Source of the DNA: Sphingomonas lacunae
GTDB lineage: Bacteria; Pseudomonadota; Alphaproteobacteria; Sphingomonadales; Sphingomonadaceae
Assembly (NCBI RefSeq): GCF_012979535.1
Contig: NZ_CP053015.1
Span: forward strand, 1,426,001-1,490,000
Length of the DNA stretch: 64,000 bases
Direction: 5' to 3'
How positions within the stretch are numbered: the first letter of the stretch is position 1; each line of letters begins with the position of its first letter. Both the position numbers and the translations under genes were made by a program. Shown here one piece after another: positions 25,476 to 33,620 of this stretch. The notes below the pieces were generated by a model. The model saw nothing but the letters and a program-made list of their open reading frames with translations. It was not told the origin of the DNA and searched no databases.

Positions 25476-25920
25476 GCCATAGCCGACGTTCCCTAGCGAG
25501 GCGGCGATTCGGCTCCCGCCGCTGTCGTCTCATGGACAGCCTGAACCGGCTTTTTTGCCGATGGCATGACCGAAAGCTGGGCTAGATACGGCCCTGCAAT
25601 GGGCAGGTGGCAGCCAAGAAGTGATGGCTGAACGGAGACTGGGCGCGCGCTAGCAATTTTCGGGCGTTTATGTTACAGGTGATTCCAACAGTGGCAGGGG
25701 GCTCGCGTTTGGGCCCGCCGCACTGCCTCCGCTTGACGAAAGTGATTGGATTGTCGTTCGAAAAGTCCCGCGTACGGACAGTGTAGCCCACATGATCGCT
25801 GCCTTGTGACGATTGGCCTGTCTCCAGGCCGGTTGCGCAGCCGATTCCGTATGAGCCGGTAGACTTCGGCGCCGACCTTCCTCTCCCACTTGCCGGCGGG
25901 TGACATGGAAAGGACAGACT
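25476..25920. other. 445-bp gene-free stretch before carD
   Basis: No ORF here has a ribosome site or recognisable protein. A weak terminator-like AGCC/GGCT stem followed by six Ts lies at 25538-25556 and could end fdxA. A short hairpin with GGCCTG/CAGGCC arms lies near 25817-25833 in the probable carD leader. I looked for a 6S-like or other structural RNA and could not support one. Confidence 0.4.
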
Positions 25921-26451
25921 ATGACTGCCAAGGCGCACGCGTTCGACGTTGGCGATTATGTTGTTTACCCCAAGCATGGGGTTGGCCGGGTGATGGAGCT
26001 TCTCCACCAGGAAATCGCCGGCATGTCGCTGGAACTTTATGTCCTGCGCTTTGAGAAGGAAAAGATGACGCTGCGCGTGCCGGTCAACAAGGTTGAAAGC
26101 GTTGGCATGCGCAAACTGTCATCGGACAAGACGCTCAAGGAAGCGCTCGACATCCTCAAGACCAAGCCCAAGGTAAAGCGCACCATGTGGTCGCGGCGCG
26201 CCCAGGAATATGAAGCCAAGATCAATTCGGGCGACCTGGTGTCGATTGCCGAAGTGACGCGCGATCTGTTCCGCCCCGATGATCAACCGGAGCAGAGCTA
26301 TTCCGAGCGTCAGATTTTCGAGGCGGCGTCGAGCCGTCTGGCGCGGGAAATCGCCGCGATGGAGGAAATTGACGAGAAGGCGGCGCAGGCCAAGATTCTG
26401 GAAATCCTGAACAAATATGCACCGCAGTTCCATCCGCCGGTGGGTGCCTGA
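25921..26451 (+). CDS. CarD-family transcriptional regulator
   Basis: A 176-residue protein with an N-terminal RNA-polymerase-interaction (Tudor-like) domain, 'FDVGDYVVYPKHGVGRVMEL', and a helical DNA-binding domain, 'VKRTMWSRRAQEYEAKINSG', exactly as in CarD/CdnL. GGAAAGGA precedes the ATG by six bases; an in-frame earlier start (25900) is disfavoured. CarD/CdnL binds the beta subunit (RpoB, also in this window) and stabilises open promoter complexes, especially at rRNA and growth-related promoters. It is followed by an intrinsic terminator. Confidence 0.95.
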   Translation: MTAKAHAFDVGDYVVYPKHGVGRVMELLHQEIAGMSLELYVLRFEKEKMTLRVPVNKVESVGMRKLSSDKTLKEALDILKTKPKVKRTMWSRRAQEYEAKINSGDLVSIAEVTRDLFRPDDQPEQSYSERQIFEAASSRLAREIAAMEEIDEKAAQAKILEILNKYAPQFHPPVGA

Positions 26452-26482
26452 CCGGTATAGCCGACGTTCGCGCAGACAAGCC

Positions 26483-26516
26483 AAAGGGCCGCAGCGATGC
26501 GGCCCTTTTCTTTTTG
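26483..26516 (+). terminator. Intrinsic terminator after carD
   Basis: AAAGGGCCGC (26483-26492) and GCGGCCCTTT (26499-26508) form a perfect 10-bp stem with a 6-nt loop, followed by TTCTTTTT. It lies 31 bp after the carD stop. Confidence 0.9.
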
Positions 26517-26521
26517 CACCC

Positions 26522-26561
26522 TTGACGGCTACTGCCGCGTATTATACTGATAATACAGTAT
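26522..26561 (+). promoter_or_regulatory. Promoter with overlapping palindromic operator before the GIN-domain pair
   Basis: TTGACG (26522-26527) and TACTGA (26545-26550) are spaced 17 bp. A perfect inverted repeat ATACTG-N6-CAGTAT (26544-26561) covers the -10 region, the expected position for a repressor. It ends 27 bp before the first DUF2807 gene. The regulator is unknown. Confidence 0.5.
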
Positions 26562-26588
26562 CGGGCAGGGGGCTGTCAGGAGATACGC

Positions 26589-27335
26589 ATGCGCAACTGG
26601 GCAACCCTGTCGGCCATAGTGGCCATATCACTTTCGGTTTCGGCCTGTGGAGAGGTTCGCTTCGGGGATGACGGGCCTGGCACCCCCGGCACAGAAGTAT
26701 CCGCGACCGGTAACACCGCAACCCGCAGCTATGCCTTGACCGGTTTCAGCGAGATTGTTGCAGCAGGGCCGGATTCGGTTGTTGTGCGCCAGGGCGATGC
26801 CTTTTCGGTTCAGGCCAGGGGTGACCGCGCCCTGCTCGACGGGCTTGTCCTCACAGTGGACGGCAATGCGCTCGAAATACGCCGCCGCAACGGTCTCAAC
26901 TGGAATGGCGGTCATGCCACCATTACCGTAACCTTGCCTGCGCTCAGCGGCATCGTGGTGGCTGGTTCGGGCGACGTGACCGCAGATACATTGACCGGTG
27001 AAAGCGCCGCCGTGACTGTCGCGGGTTCAGGTGATGTCGCGCTCGCTGGCGTCGACGCGCGCAAGCTGGAAATGAGTGTCGCCGGATCGGGCAGCATCAC
27101 CATCGCCGGCAAGGCGGAGGAAGTGAAATCGACGATTGCCGGCTCGGGCGACATCAGCGCCACAGCTTTCAGTGCGACCAAGGCAGATGTAAGTGTCATC
27201 GGATCGGGCGGCGTCAGCATGACCGTCACCGGTACGGCGGATGTCAGCACCGCCGGTTCGGGTGACGTCACCATCACCGGTGGTGCCACCTGTACCAGAA
27301 GCAGGATGGGCTCCGGCGAGATCAGCTGCTCTTGA
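26589..27335 (+). CDS. GIN/DUF2807 domain lipoprotein
   Basis: A 248-residue protein with a lipoprotein signal: MRNWATLSAIVAISLSVSAC, lipid-anchored cysteine at residue 20. The body is a right-handed beta-helix of repeated short strands with a recurrent 'AGSGDV/GSGSI' turn (e.g. VAGSGDVTADTL, VAGSGDVALAGV, IAGSGDISATAF), the signature of the head-GIN/DUF2807 domain. It ends with a cysteine pair (GGATCTRSRMGSGEISCS). A second DUF2807 gene follows 70 bp downstream. Function is unknown; surface or periplasmic adhesion/scaffold roles are speculative. Confidence 0.88.
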   Translation: MRNWATLSAIVAISLSVSACGEVRFGDDGPGTPGTEVSATGNTATRSYALTGFSEIVAAGPDSVVVRQGDAFSVQARGDRALLDGLVLTVDGNALEIRRRNGLNWNGGHATITVTLPALSGIVVAGSGDVTADTLTGESAAVTVAGSGDVALAGVDARKLEMSVAGSGSITIAGKAEEVKSTIAGSGDISATAFSATKADVSVIGSGGVSMTVTGTADVSTAGSGDVTITGGATCTRSRMGSGEISCS

Positions 27336-27405
27336 CCGGGCATTGGCCGGGGCCAGGGGGACATGCCGCTTGCGCCCCGCGCCACGCCCGTGCCACATCT
27401 GTGGC

Positions 27406-28170
27406 ATGACCAAGCCCTTGTCCCTTTTCATCCTGTCGTCAGCGGTGCTGCTGTGTTGTGCGGCGCCCGTTGAGGCGCAGACACTTCAGACCAAGCGCTT
27501 TGGCCTGTCGAGTTTCGAGCGGGTCGAGGTGCAGGGTGACATGATCGTCGAGATCAGTGCCAGTCCCTCTATTTCGGCGGTGGCCGAGGGACCATCAACG
27601 GCGCTTGACACATTGTCGCTAGAGGTGCGGGAACGGACGCTGGTCATTCGCCACGCCTTTGAAGGTTCCTATGGTCAGCGGCAAGCGCATGGTCAGGGCA
27701 GTGGCCCGGTACGCGTCCGCCTGACCGCTCAGAACCTTTCTTCCGTCAGCCTCGCCGGCTCGGGCACGGTCCGGGTTGAAGGGTTGCGTGGATCTTCGAT
27801 CCAGCTTGTCGTTGACGGGGCGGGCAGTATTGCCGGTTCCATCCCCGATGGTGCGGTGGTCAGCAGCCGCGCGGTCGGCAGTGGCAGCATCACCCTCAGC
27901 GGCCGGGCCCGTTCGCTCACCGCCATTACCAATGGCGCGGCCAGCATCAACGCCGCCGGACTGCCGGTCCGGGATCTGACTGTGCAGGCGGTTGGGTCAG
28001 GGGCGAGCAGTTTCGCTGCGTCTGCGACGGCCAATATATTCGCAATGGGTTCTGCCAATGTTGCGGTCAGCGGACGACCGCGCTGCACCGTACGCAATGC
28101 CGGAGCTGGCACCATTGCATGCGGTGATGATGCGAGGAGCCGCTTGCCGCAAAGCGCTGACAACCGCTGA
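27406..28170 (+). CDS. GIN/DUF2807 domain secreted protein
   Basis: A 254-residue protein with a normal signal peptide (MTKPLSLFILSSAVLLCCAA, cleavage near VEA|Q), so it is soluble rather than lipid-anchored like its neighbour. It has the same beta-helical repeat style (LAGSGTVRVEGL, GAGSIAGSIPDG, GSGSITLSG) and a similar C-terminal cysteine pair (RCTVRNAGAGTIACG). It is probably a diverged duplicate of the upstream gene and co-transcribed with it. The start at 27406 is the only one that gives a signal peptide. It converges on rsh with an 8-bp gap. Confidence 0.85.
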   Translation: MTKPLSLFILSSAVLLCCAAPVEAQTLQTKRFGLSSFERVEVQGDMIVEISASPSISAVAEGPSTALDTLSLEVRERTLVIRHAFEGSYGQRQAHGQGSGPVRVRLTAQNLSSVSLAGSGTVRVEGLRGSSIQLVVDGAGSIAGSIPDGAVVSSRAVGSGSITLSGRARSLTAITNGAASINAAGLPVRDLTVQAVGSGASSFAASATANIFAMGSANVAVSGRPRCTVRNAGAGTIACGDDARSRLPQSADNR

Positions 28171-28178
28171 TTTCGGGG

Positions 28179-30284
28179 TCATGCCCGGTCAGCCGAGACC
28201 ACCGCGTCAGATGCGCGCAGCGAAGACAATATACTCATCAGATGGGCGACATCCTTGACCTCCAGGTCAAGCTCAAAGCCGTGGAACCCGCCCTCACGCG
28301 TGGCCAGCCTGAGGTTCACAATATTGGCCCCGGCTCTTGCGATGATGGCTGTGATCTCTGCCAGCATCCCGGGCTGGTTGCGATTGACCACCATCAGCCG
28401 CGCTGTGCCGCCCTCGCTGTCGCGTTGCCAGCGAACGTCGATCCAGTCGGCATCTTCGCCATTGGCCAGCATGTCGCAGTCGATAGCGTGGATTTCGATG
28501 CCCTGATCGGGCCGTGACAGGCCGACGATGCGATCACCCGGCACCGGGTGGCAGCATTCGGCCAGCGTATAGGCAACGCCGGGTGTCAGCCCCTCTATGC
28601 TGATCGGCCGCGCCGGGTCGATCCGCACGCCCTCGCGTTTCAGGTCGGCGACGATGCCGGGCACCAGCGCCTCCATCACCTCACTGTCGCGCAACCGTTG
28701 CCGGCCAACCGCATAGTGCAGGTCGTCCACAGTGCCGAGCTTGAGGCGACCGAGAGCCATTCTGATCGCCTTGTCCCCGATTTTGACCGGAAGGCGGCGG
28801 ACGATGTCCTCGAACAATTTTTCGCCCAGCGCGATGGTCTCATCCCGTTCCTTGTGCCGGACATGCCGCCGGATTGCCGCCCGCGCCTTGCCAGTGACGA
28901 CAAAGCCCATCCATGCCGGTTCGGGATTCTGCTTGTCGCTCGTCAATATTTCGACCGTGTCGCCATTCGCCAATTGGGTGCGCAGCGGAACCAGCCGCCC
29001 ATTGACCTTGGCACCCACGGTCCGGTCGCCCAGTTCGGTATGCACCGCATAGGCAAAATCGACAGGCGTTGCCCCCTTGGGCAGCTGGTGCAGCGCCCCT
29101 TTTGGGGTAAAGGCAAAGATCCGGTCCTGATACATTGCCATGCGGGTATGTTCGAGGATGTCCTCCGCATCCTGGGCAGTATCGAGGATTTCGACGAGAT
29201 CGCGGATCCAACCGGCCTGCCCGTCAGGCAGCGTTCCCTGCTTGTAGGCCCAGTGCGCCGCCAGACCGAACTCGCCCTGCTTGTGCATTTCGCGGCTGCG
29301 AATCTGGATTTCGATCCGCATGTTCTCGCCACGCATCACCGTCGTATGCAGCGATTGATAACCGTTGCGCTTTGGTGTCGAAATAAAGTCCTTGAACCGG
29401 CCCGGGACCATTTTCCACTTGCGGTGCAATATGCCCAGCGCGCGGTAGCAATCGTCGGCACTGGCGGTGATCACGCGGAATGCGATGATGTCGGTGACCT
29501 GTTCGAAACTGACGTGGCGCTCCTGCATCTTGCGCCAGACAGAATAGGGGTGCTTGGCCCTTCCTGTGACCTCGGCCTCTATGCCGCTGGCTGCCAATAG
29601 CGCCCGGATTTCCTCGTTGATTTTGGCCACCCGGTCGACCCCGCCGGCGGTCAGCTTGTCGAGCTGGCCGGTGATGGTGGCATAGGCATCCGGTTCCAGC
29701 TCGCGGAATGCCAGCAACTGCATTTCGCGCATGAACTCATACATGCCGATCCGTTCCGCAAGCGGCGCGTAGATGTCCATTGTCTCACGGGCAATGCGGC
29801 GGCGCTTCTCTTCCTTGGGGATGAAGTGCAATGTGCGCATATTGTGCAGCCGGTCGGCCAGCTTGACCAACAGCACACGGATGTCATCCGACATGGCCAG
29901 CAGGAATTTGCGCAGATTTTCCGCCGCCTTTTCGCGTTCGGTCTCGGCGGCAATTTCCTTTTGCTCAATCTGGCTGAGTTTGGTCACACCATCGACCAGC
30001 CGGGCCACATCTTGGCCGAACAGCCGCTCAATCTCTTCGGGCGTGGTCAGCGTGTCTTCGAGCGTGTCGTGGAGCAGGGCGGTGATGATCGTGTCCTGAT
30101 CAAGCTTGAGCTCGGTCAATATGCCCGCCACCTCAACCGGGTGGCTGAAATAGGGGTCACCACTGGCGCGCTTTTGGCTGCCATGTTTCTGGACGGTGAA
30201 CACATAGGCGCGATTGAGCGCGTCCTCGTCCGCATCGGGATCATATTCCCGAACAGTCTCCACAAGTTGATATTGCCGCAACAT
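28179..30284 (-). CDS. Bifunctional (p)ppGpp synthetase/hydrolase (Rsh, RelA/SpoT)
   Basis: A 701-residue alarmone enzyme. The HD hydrolase domain has HDTLEDT (His72-Asp73), followed by a synthetase domain with 'FKDFISTPKRNGYQSLHTTV' (about residue 300), a TGS domain ('FAYAVHTELGDRTVGAKVNG'), a helical/zinc-finger segment with 'LAECCHPVPGDRIVG' and a C-terminal ACT domain ('LMVVNRNQPGMLAEITAIIA'). The intact HD motif marks a long-form enzyme able to hydrolyse as well as synthesise. The start is ATG 30284; the upstream TTG is not needed. Two palindromes (GGTTGCAACC at 30311-30320, GTTGATCAAC at 30326-30335) lie in its promoter region. Confidence 0.96.
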   Translation of the reverse strand: MLRQYQLVETVREYDPDADEDALNRAYVFTVQKHGSQKRASGDPYFSHPVEVAGILTELKLDQDTIITALLHDTLEDTLTTPEEIERLFGQDVARLVDGVTKLSQIEQKEIAAETEREKAAENLRKFLLAMSDDIRVLLVKLADRLHNMRTLHFIPKEEKRRRIARETMDIYAPLAERIGMYEFMREMQLLAFRELEPDAYATITGQLDKLTAGGVDRVAKINEEIRALLAASGIEAEVTGRAKHPYSVWRKMQERHVSFEQVTDIIAFRVITASADDCYRALGILHRKWKMVPGRFKDFISTPKRNGYQSLHTTVMRGENMRIEIQIRSREMHKQGEFGLAAHWAYKQGTLPDGQAGWIRDLVEILDTAQDAEDILEHTRMAMYQDRIFAFTPKGALHQLPKGATPVDFAYAVHTELGDRTVGAKVNGRLVPLRTQLANGDTVEILTSDKQNPEPAWMGFVVTGKARAAIRRHVRHKERDETIALGEKLFEDIVRRLPVKIGDKAIRMALGRLKLGTVDDLHYAVGRQRLRDSEVMEALVPGIVADLKREGVRIDPARPISIEGLTPGVAYTLAECCHPVPGDRIVGLSRPDQGIEIHAIDCDMLANGEDADWIDVRWQRDSEGGTARLMVVNRNQPGMLAEITAIIARAGANIVNLRLATREGGFHGFELDLEVKDVAHLMSILSSLRASDAVVSADRA

Positions 30285-30310
30285 AGCGCAAATGTGGGGC
30301 AAAGGGGTTT

Positions 30311-30335
30311 GGTTGCAACCTCTTTGTTGATCAAC
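30311..30335 (-). promoter_or_regulatory. Twin palindromes upstream of rsh
   Basis: GGTTGCAACC (30311-30320) and GTTGATCAAC (30326-30335) are perfect 10-bp palindromes centred 15 bp apart, 27-51 bp upstream of the rsh start codon. The first shares its GGTTGC half-sites with repeats in front of the nearby HxlR gene. Operator function is inferred. Confidence 0.45.
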
Positions 30336-30393
30336 GGGCCCCTGCTTCTCGAATTTGGCGGCTGCCAGGCGATCCTGGCAGGGAATCCGGCCA

Positions 30394-30434
30394 CAAAAAA
30401 CCGCGCCTTCCCGAATGGCAGGGAAAGCGCGGTC
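30394..30434 (-). terminator. Intrinsic terminator of the 30500-30841 gene
   Basis: Read on the minus strand, ACCGCGC plus TTCCC pairs with GGGAA plus GCGCGGT, with a short internal loop, and is followed by TTTTTTG. It lies 66 bp after the stop of the small secreted-protein gene. Confidence 0.75.
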
Positions 30435-30499
30435 TTTTGGAGCGGGGCGGCGTTAGAGGGGCACAGCCGAAGCCCGCTCCCCGAGAGAGATCAAACGTC

Positions 30500-30841
30500 T
30501 CAGCCGGCCGATTGGTTGCAACGGGCCAGCGCTTCGGCGTCAAAGGTTTCGCCATTGGCGGTGAAGCTGGTAACCGGGCCCAGTTCACGGACCAGGCGGC
30601 CGCAAATCACGCCAGGGCGGCTGGTACCGCGGGGCGCAGTGCAGTTGGTGCCTTCGCAGGCCCAGACGACACCGCCTGCAACCGTGCGCGGTTCTGCCGG
30701 TGCGGCATTCAGCGTGGCACTGTAGAAACCGGCGCGCGTCTGGGCGGTTGCGGCCGCACCTGCGAACAGGCTGGCGACAATTACAATGGCACCCGCCATG
30801 GAGGCAAAGTGCTGCAACGGAGAAAGACGAAGTGCGTTCAT
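30500..30841 (-). CDS. Small secreted protein (resembles the CC_3452 family)
   Basis: A 113-residue protein with a signal peptide (cleavage near ATA|Q, residue 34). The mature part has three conserved-looking cysteines: 'VWACEGTNCTAPRG' and 'GVICGRLVRELGPVTSF', plus a fourth near the C-terminus. The 'W.C....C' then 'C..L....G.V..F' pattern is what I recall for small exported proteins of alphaproteobacteria named after Caulobacter CC_3452; that link is from memory and tentative. It is transcribed away from the HxlR gene across an intergenic region full of GGTTGC repeats, suggesting control by that regulator. Confidence 0.75.
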   Translation of the reverse strand: MNALRLSPLQHFASMAGAIVIVASLFAGAAATAQTRAGFYSATLNAAPAEPRTVAGGVVWACEGTNCTAPRGTSRPGVICGRLVRELGPVTSFTANGETFDAEALARCNQSAG

Positions 30842-30912
30842 GGGGGGAGAGCCCTTATGTTGGTGGCTCCCGCTTTTGTGCGGGATGCCGGGTTACGTCC
30901 TTTTTGGACGGT

Positions 30913-30966
30913 CAACCAAATAGGTTGCGATCCGCCACCTAGTGTCGTAGGTTGCGCATTGCAACC
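30913..30966. promoter_or_regulatory. GGTTGC repeat array in the divergent HxlR promoter region
   Basis: Three related elements occur: CAACC-AAATA-GGTTG (30913-30927, perfect inverted repeat); TAGGTTGCG at 30921-30929 repeated exactly at 30948-30956; and GGTTGC-GCATT-GCAACC (30950-30966, perfect inverted repeat). It lies between a divergent secreted-protein gene and an HxlR gene, the usual arrangement for an autoregulated HxlR operator. Confidence 0.6.
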
Positions 30967-31022
30967 CTTTAATCGCAAAAAAATGGCTTGGGCTGCAACA
31001 ATAATCAGGGCAGACTGAGCAG

Positions 31023-31592
31023 ATGGGCATGTTGCGAGAACCATTGGCGGAAATTGGCGAGTGCGGCCTGCCGTCGGCGCTTGAGGTGATGGGTGAACGC
31101 TGGTCGTTCATGATTCTCCGCGCCGCGCTCAATGGCGTCCATCATTTTGAGGAATTTCAGAATGAACTGGGCATCGCCCGCAACATATTGTCCAACCGTC
31201 TGCAACGGCTGGTAGCGCACGGCATCCTTCAACGGACCGTGATGGAATGTGACCGGCGGAAGGTCATGTATCAGCTGACCGAAAAGGGCTCAGACCTGTT
31301 GCCGGCCATGGTCGCTCTGCGCCAGTGGGGAGAGAAATGGGGATCAGGCGTGCCCTCGACCCCGGTTCTCGTTGATGTCTGCGACCTGCAACCCATTTTG
31401 CCGGTGTCGATTCAGGCCCATGATGGTCGCACATTGGGCAAGCATGACCTGTGCTGGATGCACGCGCACGAAATCCGGCCGATTGGCGCGCGCGACGGTT
31501 CATCGCCCCGTCCCGCAAGGCCCAATGTCTCAGATGTTGAGGACTGCGTCATGGTGGATGCGCATGGCGCGCGCCTGGCAGCGCGGGGCTGA
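31023..31592 (+). CDS. HxlR-family transcriptional regulator
   Basis: A 189-residue winged-helix regulator: 'CGLPSALEVMGERWSFMILR' is the HxlR hallmark, followed by 'FEEFQNELGIARNILSNRLQ' (recognition helix) and the wing 'RRKVMYQLTEKGSDLLPAM'. An N-terminal cysteine (residue 14) sits where redox-sensing HxlR members have theirs, and others follow in the wing and C-terminal extension. The ~70-residue extension after the HTH is longer than minimal members. It is followed 13 bp later by the LytS-type kinase, so HxlR, kinase and response regulator may form one operon. Confidence 0.88.
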   Translation: MGMLREPLAEIGECGLPSALEVMGERWSFMILRAALNGVHHFEEFQNELGIARNILSNRLQRLVAHGILQRTVMECDRRKVMYQLTEKGSDLLPAMVALRQWGEKWGSGVPSTPVLVDVCDLQPILPVSIQAHDGRTLGKHDLCWMHAHEIRPIGARDGSSPRPARPNVSDVEDCVMVDAHGARLAARG

Positions 31593-31605
31593 CTCACGGC
31601 CTGCC

Positions 31606-32739
31606 ATGGCAACTCTTCTGAAAAGCCCTGCGGCTCAGCCTTTTTTTGATGACAAGGTACGCGCATTCTGGACGCTCCAGACATTGGGCTGGAGCGGGTG
31701 GTTCGTGCTGCGCGGGGCATCCGGCCTTGCCAATGGCCAGGATTTGTATTTTCTCGTTCCATTGCTGGTTTCGGGCATCACCGGATTCTCGCTGACCGTC
31801 ACCCTGTCGGTTGTTTTCCGTGCGCTGATGCAACAGCGGGCGCTGATCATGTGGCCGCTCGCCGGCCTGACCGTGGCGATAGCGACCGTCTTTTACAGCT
31901 TCATCGACGCGTCGATGGTCGCGATCCAGCCTCGCGGTACCGAGGCGGGTTTTACGACATTGTTTTTAGGTGCTTTTTATCTTGACGCCGTGACATTGGC
32001 CGCCTGGTCCTCGCTCTACTTCGCCATCAACTACTTCCTTCGTGTCGAACAACAGATTGACCAGCTTGCTCGTCTGGAAAGCCAGGCCACCGCCTCTCAG
32101 CTCGCCATGCTGCGCTACCAGATCAATCCCCATTTCCTGTTCAACACACTCAACAGCATCTCCACCCTGGTGCTTCTCAAGCAAACTGAGCAGGCCAACG
32201 CCATGCTGTCCCGCCTGTCGGCTTTCCTCCGCTACACGCTGGTCAATGAACCGACGGCGGAAGTGACGCTGGCGCAGGAGGTGGAGACGCTCAAACTCTA
32301 TCTCGATATTGAAAAGATGCGGTTCGAGGAGCGCTTGCGAGTGCGCTTTGACGTGGATCCCCGTGTTTCGGAGGCGCGTCTGCCCTCGTTGTTGCTGCAA
32401 CCCATCATCGAAAACGCCATCAAATATGCCGTGACCCCTTCGGAGGAGGGAGCCGACATTGTGCTGACCGCGCATCTTGTCGGTCAAAATGTTCGGATCG
32501 TCGTGTCTGACTCCGGCGGAGGCTTGAATCCGGATATAACCGTCACCACCACCTCAACTGGTGTCGGGCTCGCAAATATCCGTGATCGTTTGGCGCAGGC
32601 CTATGGCGAGCAGCACCGGTTCGACGCGCGAGAAGCCCCGGGTGGGGGTTTCACAGTGACAGTCGAATTGCCTTTCGCCGTCGCGCCAGTTCTGGCCGAT
32701 ATGCCGACTGTGGAAACGAAAGCCAGTCAGACCGCATGA
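31606..32739 (+). CDS. LytS/YehU-type sensor histidine kinase
   Basis: A 377-residue membrane kinase. About four hydrophobic segments lie in the first 150 residues, followed by the His_kinase domain with the phospho-accepting histidine in 'YQINPHFLFNTLNSISTLVL' (about residue 172), the N-box 'LQPIIENAIKYAV' and an ATP lid with 'DSGGGLNP' and 'GVGLANIRDRLAQAYG'. There is no recognised extracellular sensor domain, so the membrane part itself may sense. The ATG at 31606 was chosen because the longer frame reads through the HxlR gene. The stop overlaps the next start as ATGA. Confidence 0.92.
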   Translation: MATLLKSPAAQPFFDDKVRAFWTLQTLGWSGWFVLRGASGLANGQDLYFLVPLLVSGITGFSLTVTLSVVFRALMQQRALIMWPLAGLTVAIATVFYSFIDASMVAIQPRGTEAGFTTLFLGAFYLDAVTLAAWSSLYFAINYFLRVEQQIDQLARLESQATASQLAMLRYQINPHFLFNTLNSISTLVLLKQTEQANAMLSRLSAFLRYTLVNEPTAEVTLAQEVETLKLYLDIEKMRFEERLRVRFDVDPRVSEARLPSLLLQPIIENAIKYAVTPSEEGADIVLTAHLVGQNVRIVVSDSGGGLNPDITVTTTSTGVGLANIRDRLAQAYGEQHRFDAREAPGGGFTVTVELPFAVAPVLADMPTVETKASQTA

Positions 32740-33539
32740 CCATCCGCACCATCATCGTTGATGACGAAAGTCTTGCCATTCAGGGGCTGACCCTGCGGCT
32801 TGAGCCCTTTACCGACGTTGAGATTGTCGACACGGCGCAAAATGGCCGCGAAGCCATACGCAAGATCAAGACGCACAAGCCCGACCTTGTCTTTCTCGAT
32901 ATCCAGATGCCCGGTTTTGACGGTTTCTCGGTGGTCCAGGGTTTGATGGACATTGAACCGCCGCTATTCGTCTTTGTTACTGCCTATTCGGACCACGCGA
33001 TCAAGGCGTTCGAGGCCCAGGCTGTTGACTATCTGATGAAGCCGGTTGAGCCGCAGAGGCTGGCCGATGCCCTCGACCGTGTCCGGCGTCGTCTGGCCGA
33101 CAAGCGCGCCGGGGAGGAGGCTGAGCGACTCAAGGAAGTGCTAGCCGAAGTCGCGCCCGAAGCTGTCGATCAGATCACGTCGGACGAACCTGATGTGCAC
33201 AACACCAACCGCTTTGAAAAGCTGATCAACATCAAGGATCGCGGCCAGATTTTCCGCGTCGATGTCGACAGCATCGAACGCATTGACGCGGCCGGCGACT
33301 ATATGTGCATCTACACCGCCGACAATTCACTGATCCTGCGCGAAACCATGAAGGACCTGGAAAAGCGGCTCGATCCCCGTGTGTTCCAGCGCGTCCACCG
33401 CTCGACCATCGTCAATCTGGGGCAGGTCCGCCAGGTCAAGCCGCACACCAATGGCGAATGTTTCCTGATTCTTGAATCGGGCGCCCAGGTCAAGGTCAGC
33501 CGCAGCTATCGTGAAGTTGTCGCCCGCTTCGTCCACTGA
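32736..33539 (+). CDS. LytTR-family response regulator
   Basis: A 267-residue regulator. The receiver domain has the acidic pair at Asp9-Asp10, the phospho-acceptor Asp55 in 'LVFLDIQMPGFDG', the Thr of 'FVTAYSDHAIKAF' and the Lys of 'YLMKPVEP'. The C-terminal LytTR DNA-binding domain includes 'IERIDAAGDYMCIYT', 'RVFQRVHRSTIVNLGQV' and 'LESGAQVKVSRSYREVV'. It is the partner of the preceding kinase. LytTR proteins bind tandem direct repeats of about 9-10 bp; no such site was firmly identified here. Confidence 0.94.
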   Translation: MTIRTIIVDDESLAIQGLTLRLEPFTDVEIVDTAQNGREAIRKIKTHKPDLVFLDIQMPGFDGFSVVQGLMDIEPPLFVFVTAYSDHAIKAFEAQAVDYLMKPVEPQRLADALDRVRRRLADKRAGEEAERLKEVLAEVAPEAVDQITSDEPDVHNTNRFEKLINIKDRGQIFRVDVDSIERIDAAGDYMCIYTADNSLILRETMKDLEKRLDPRVFQRVHRSTIVNLGQVRQVKPHTNGECFLILESGAQVKVSRSYREVVARFVH

Positions 33540-33620
33540 CCTGGATCTTTGCTTGACGCAGCGAGGCGTCAGGCCATTATTGGACCTGTCTCGGACATGA
33601 CAGCCAGATGGGGGCACGCG

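Noticed and set aside
25476..25920. 6S RNA or other structural RNA before carD
   Set aside because: Some GC-rich complementary pieces exist, but I could not build a long closed stem with a central bubble, and the usual neighbours of 6S RNA are absent.
31372..31605. Longer start for the LytS-type kinase
   Set aside because: The added residues come from reading through the HxlR gene in another frame; ATG 31606 gives the normal membrane start.
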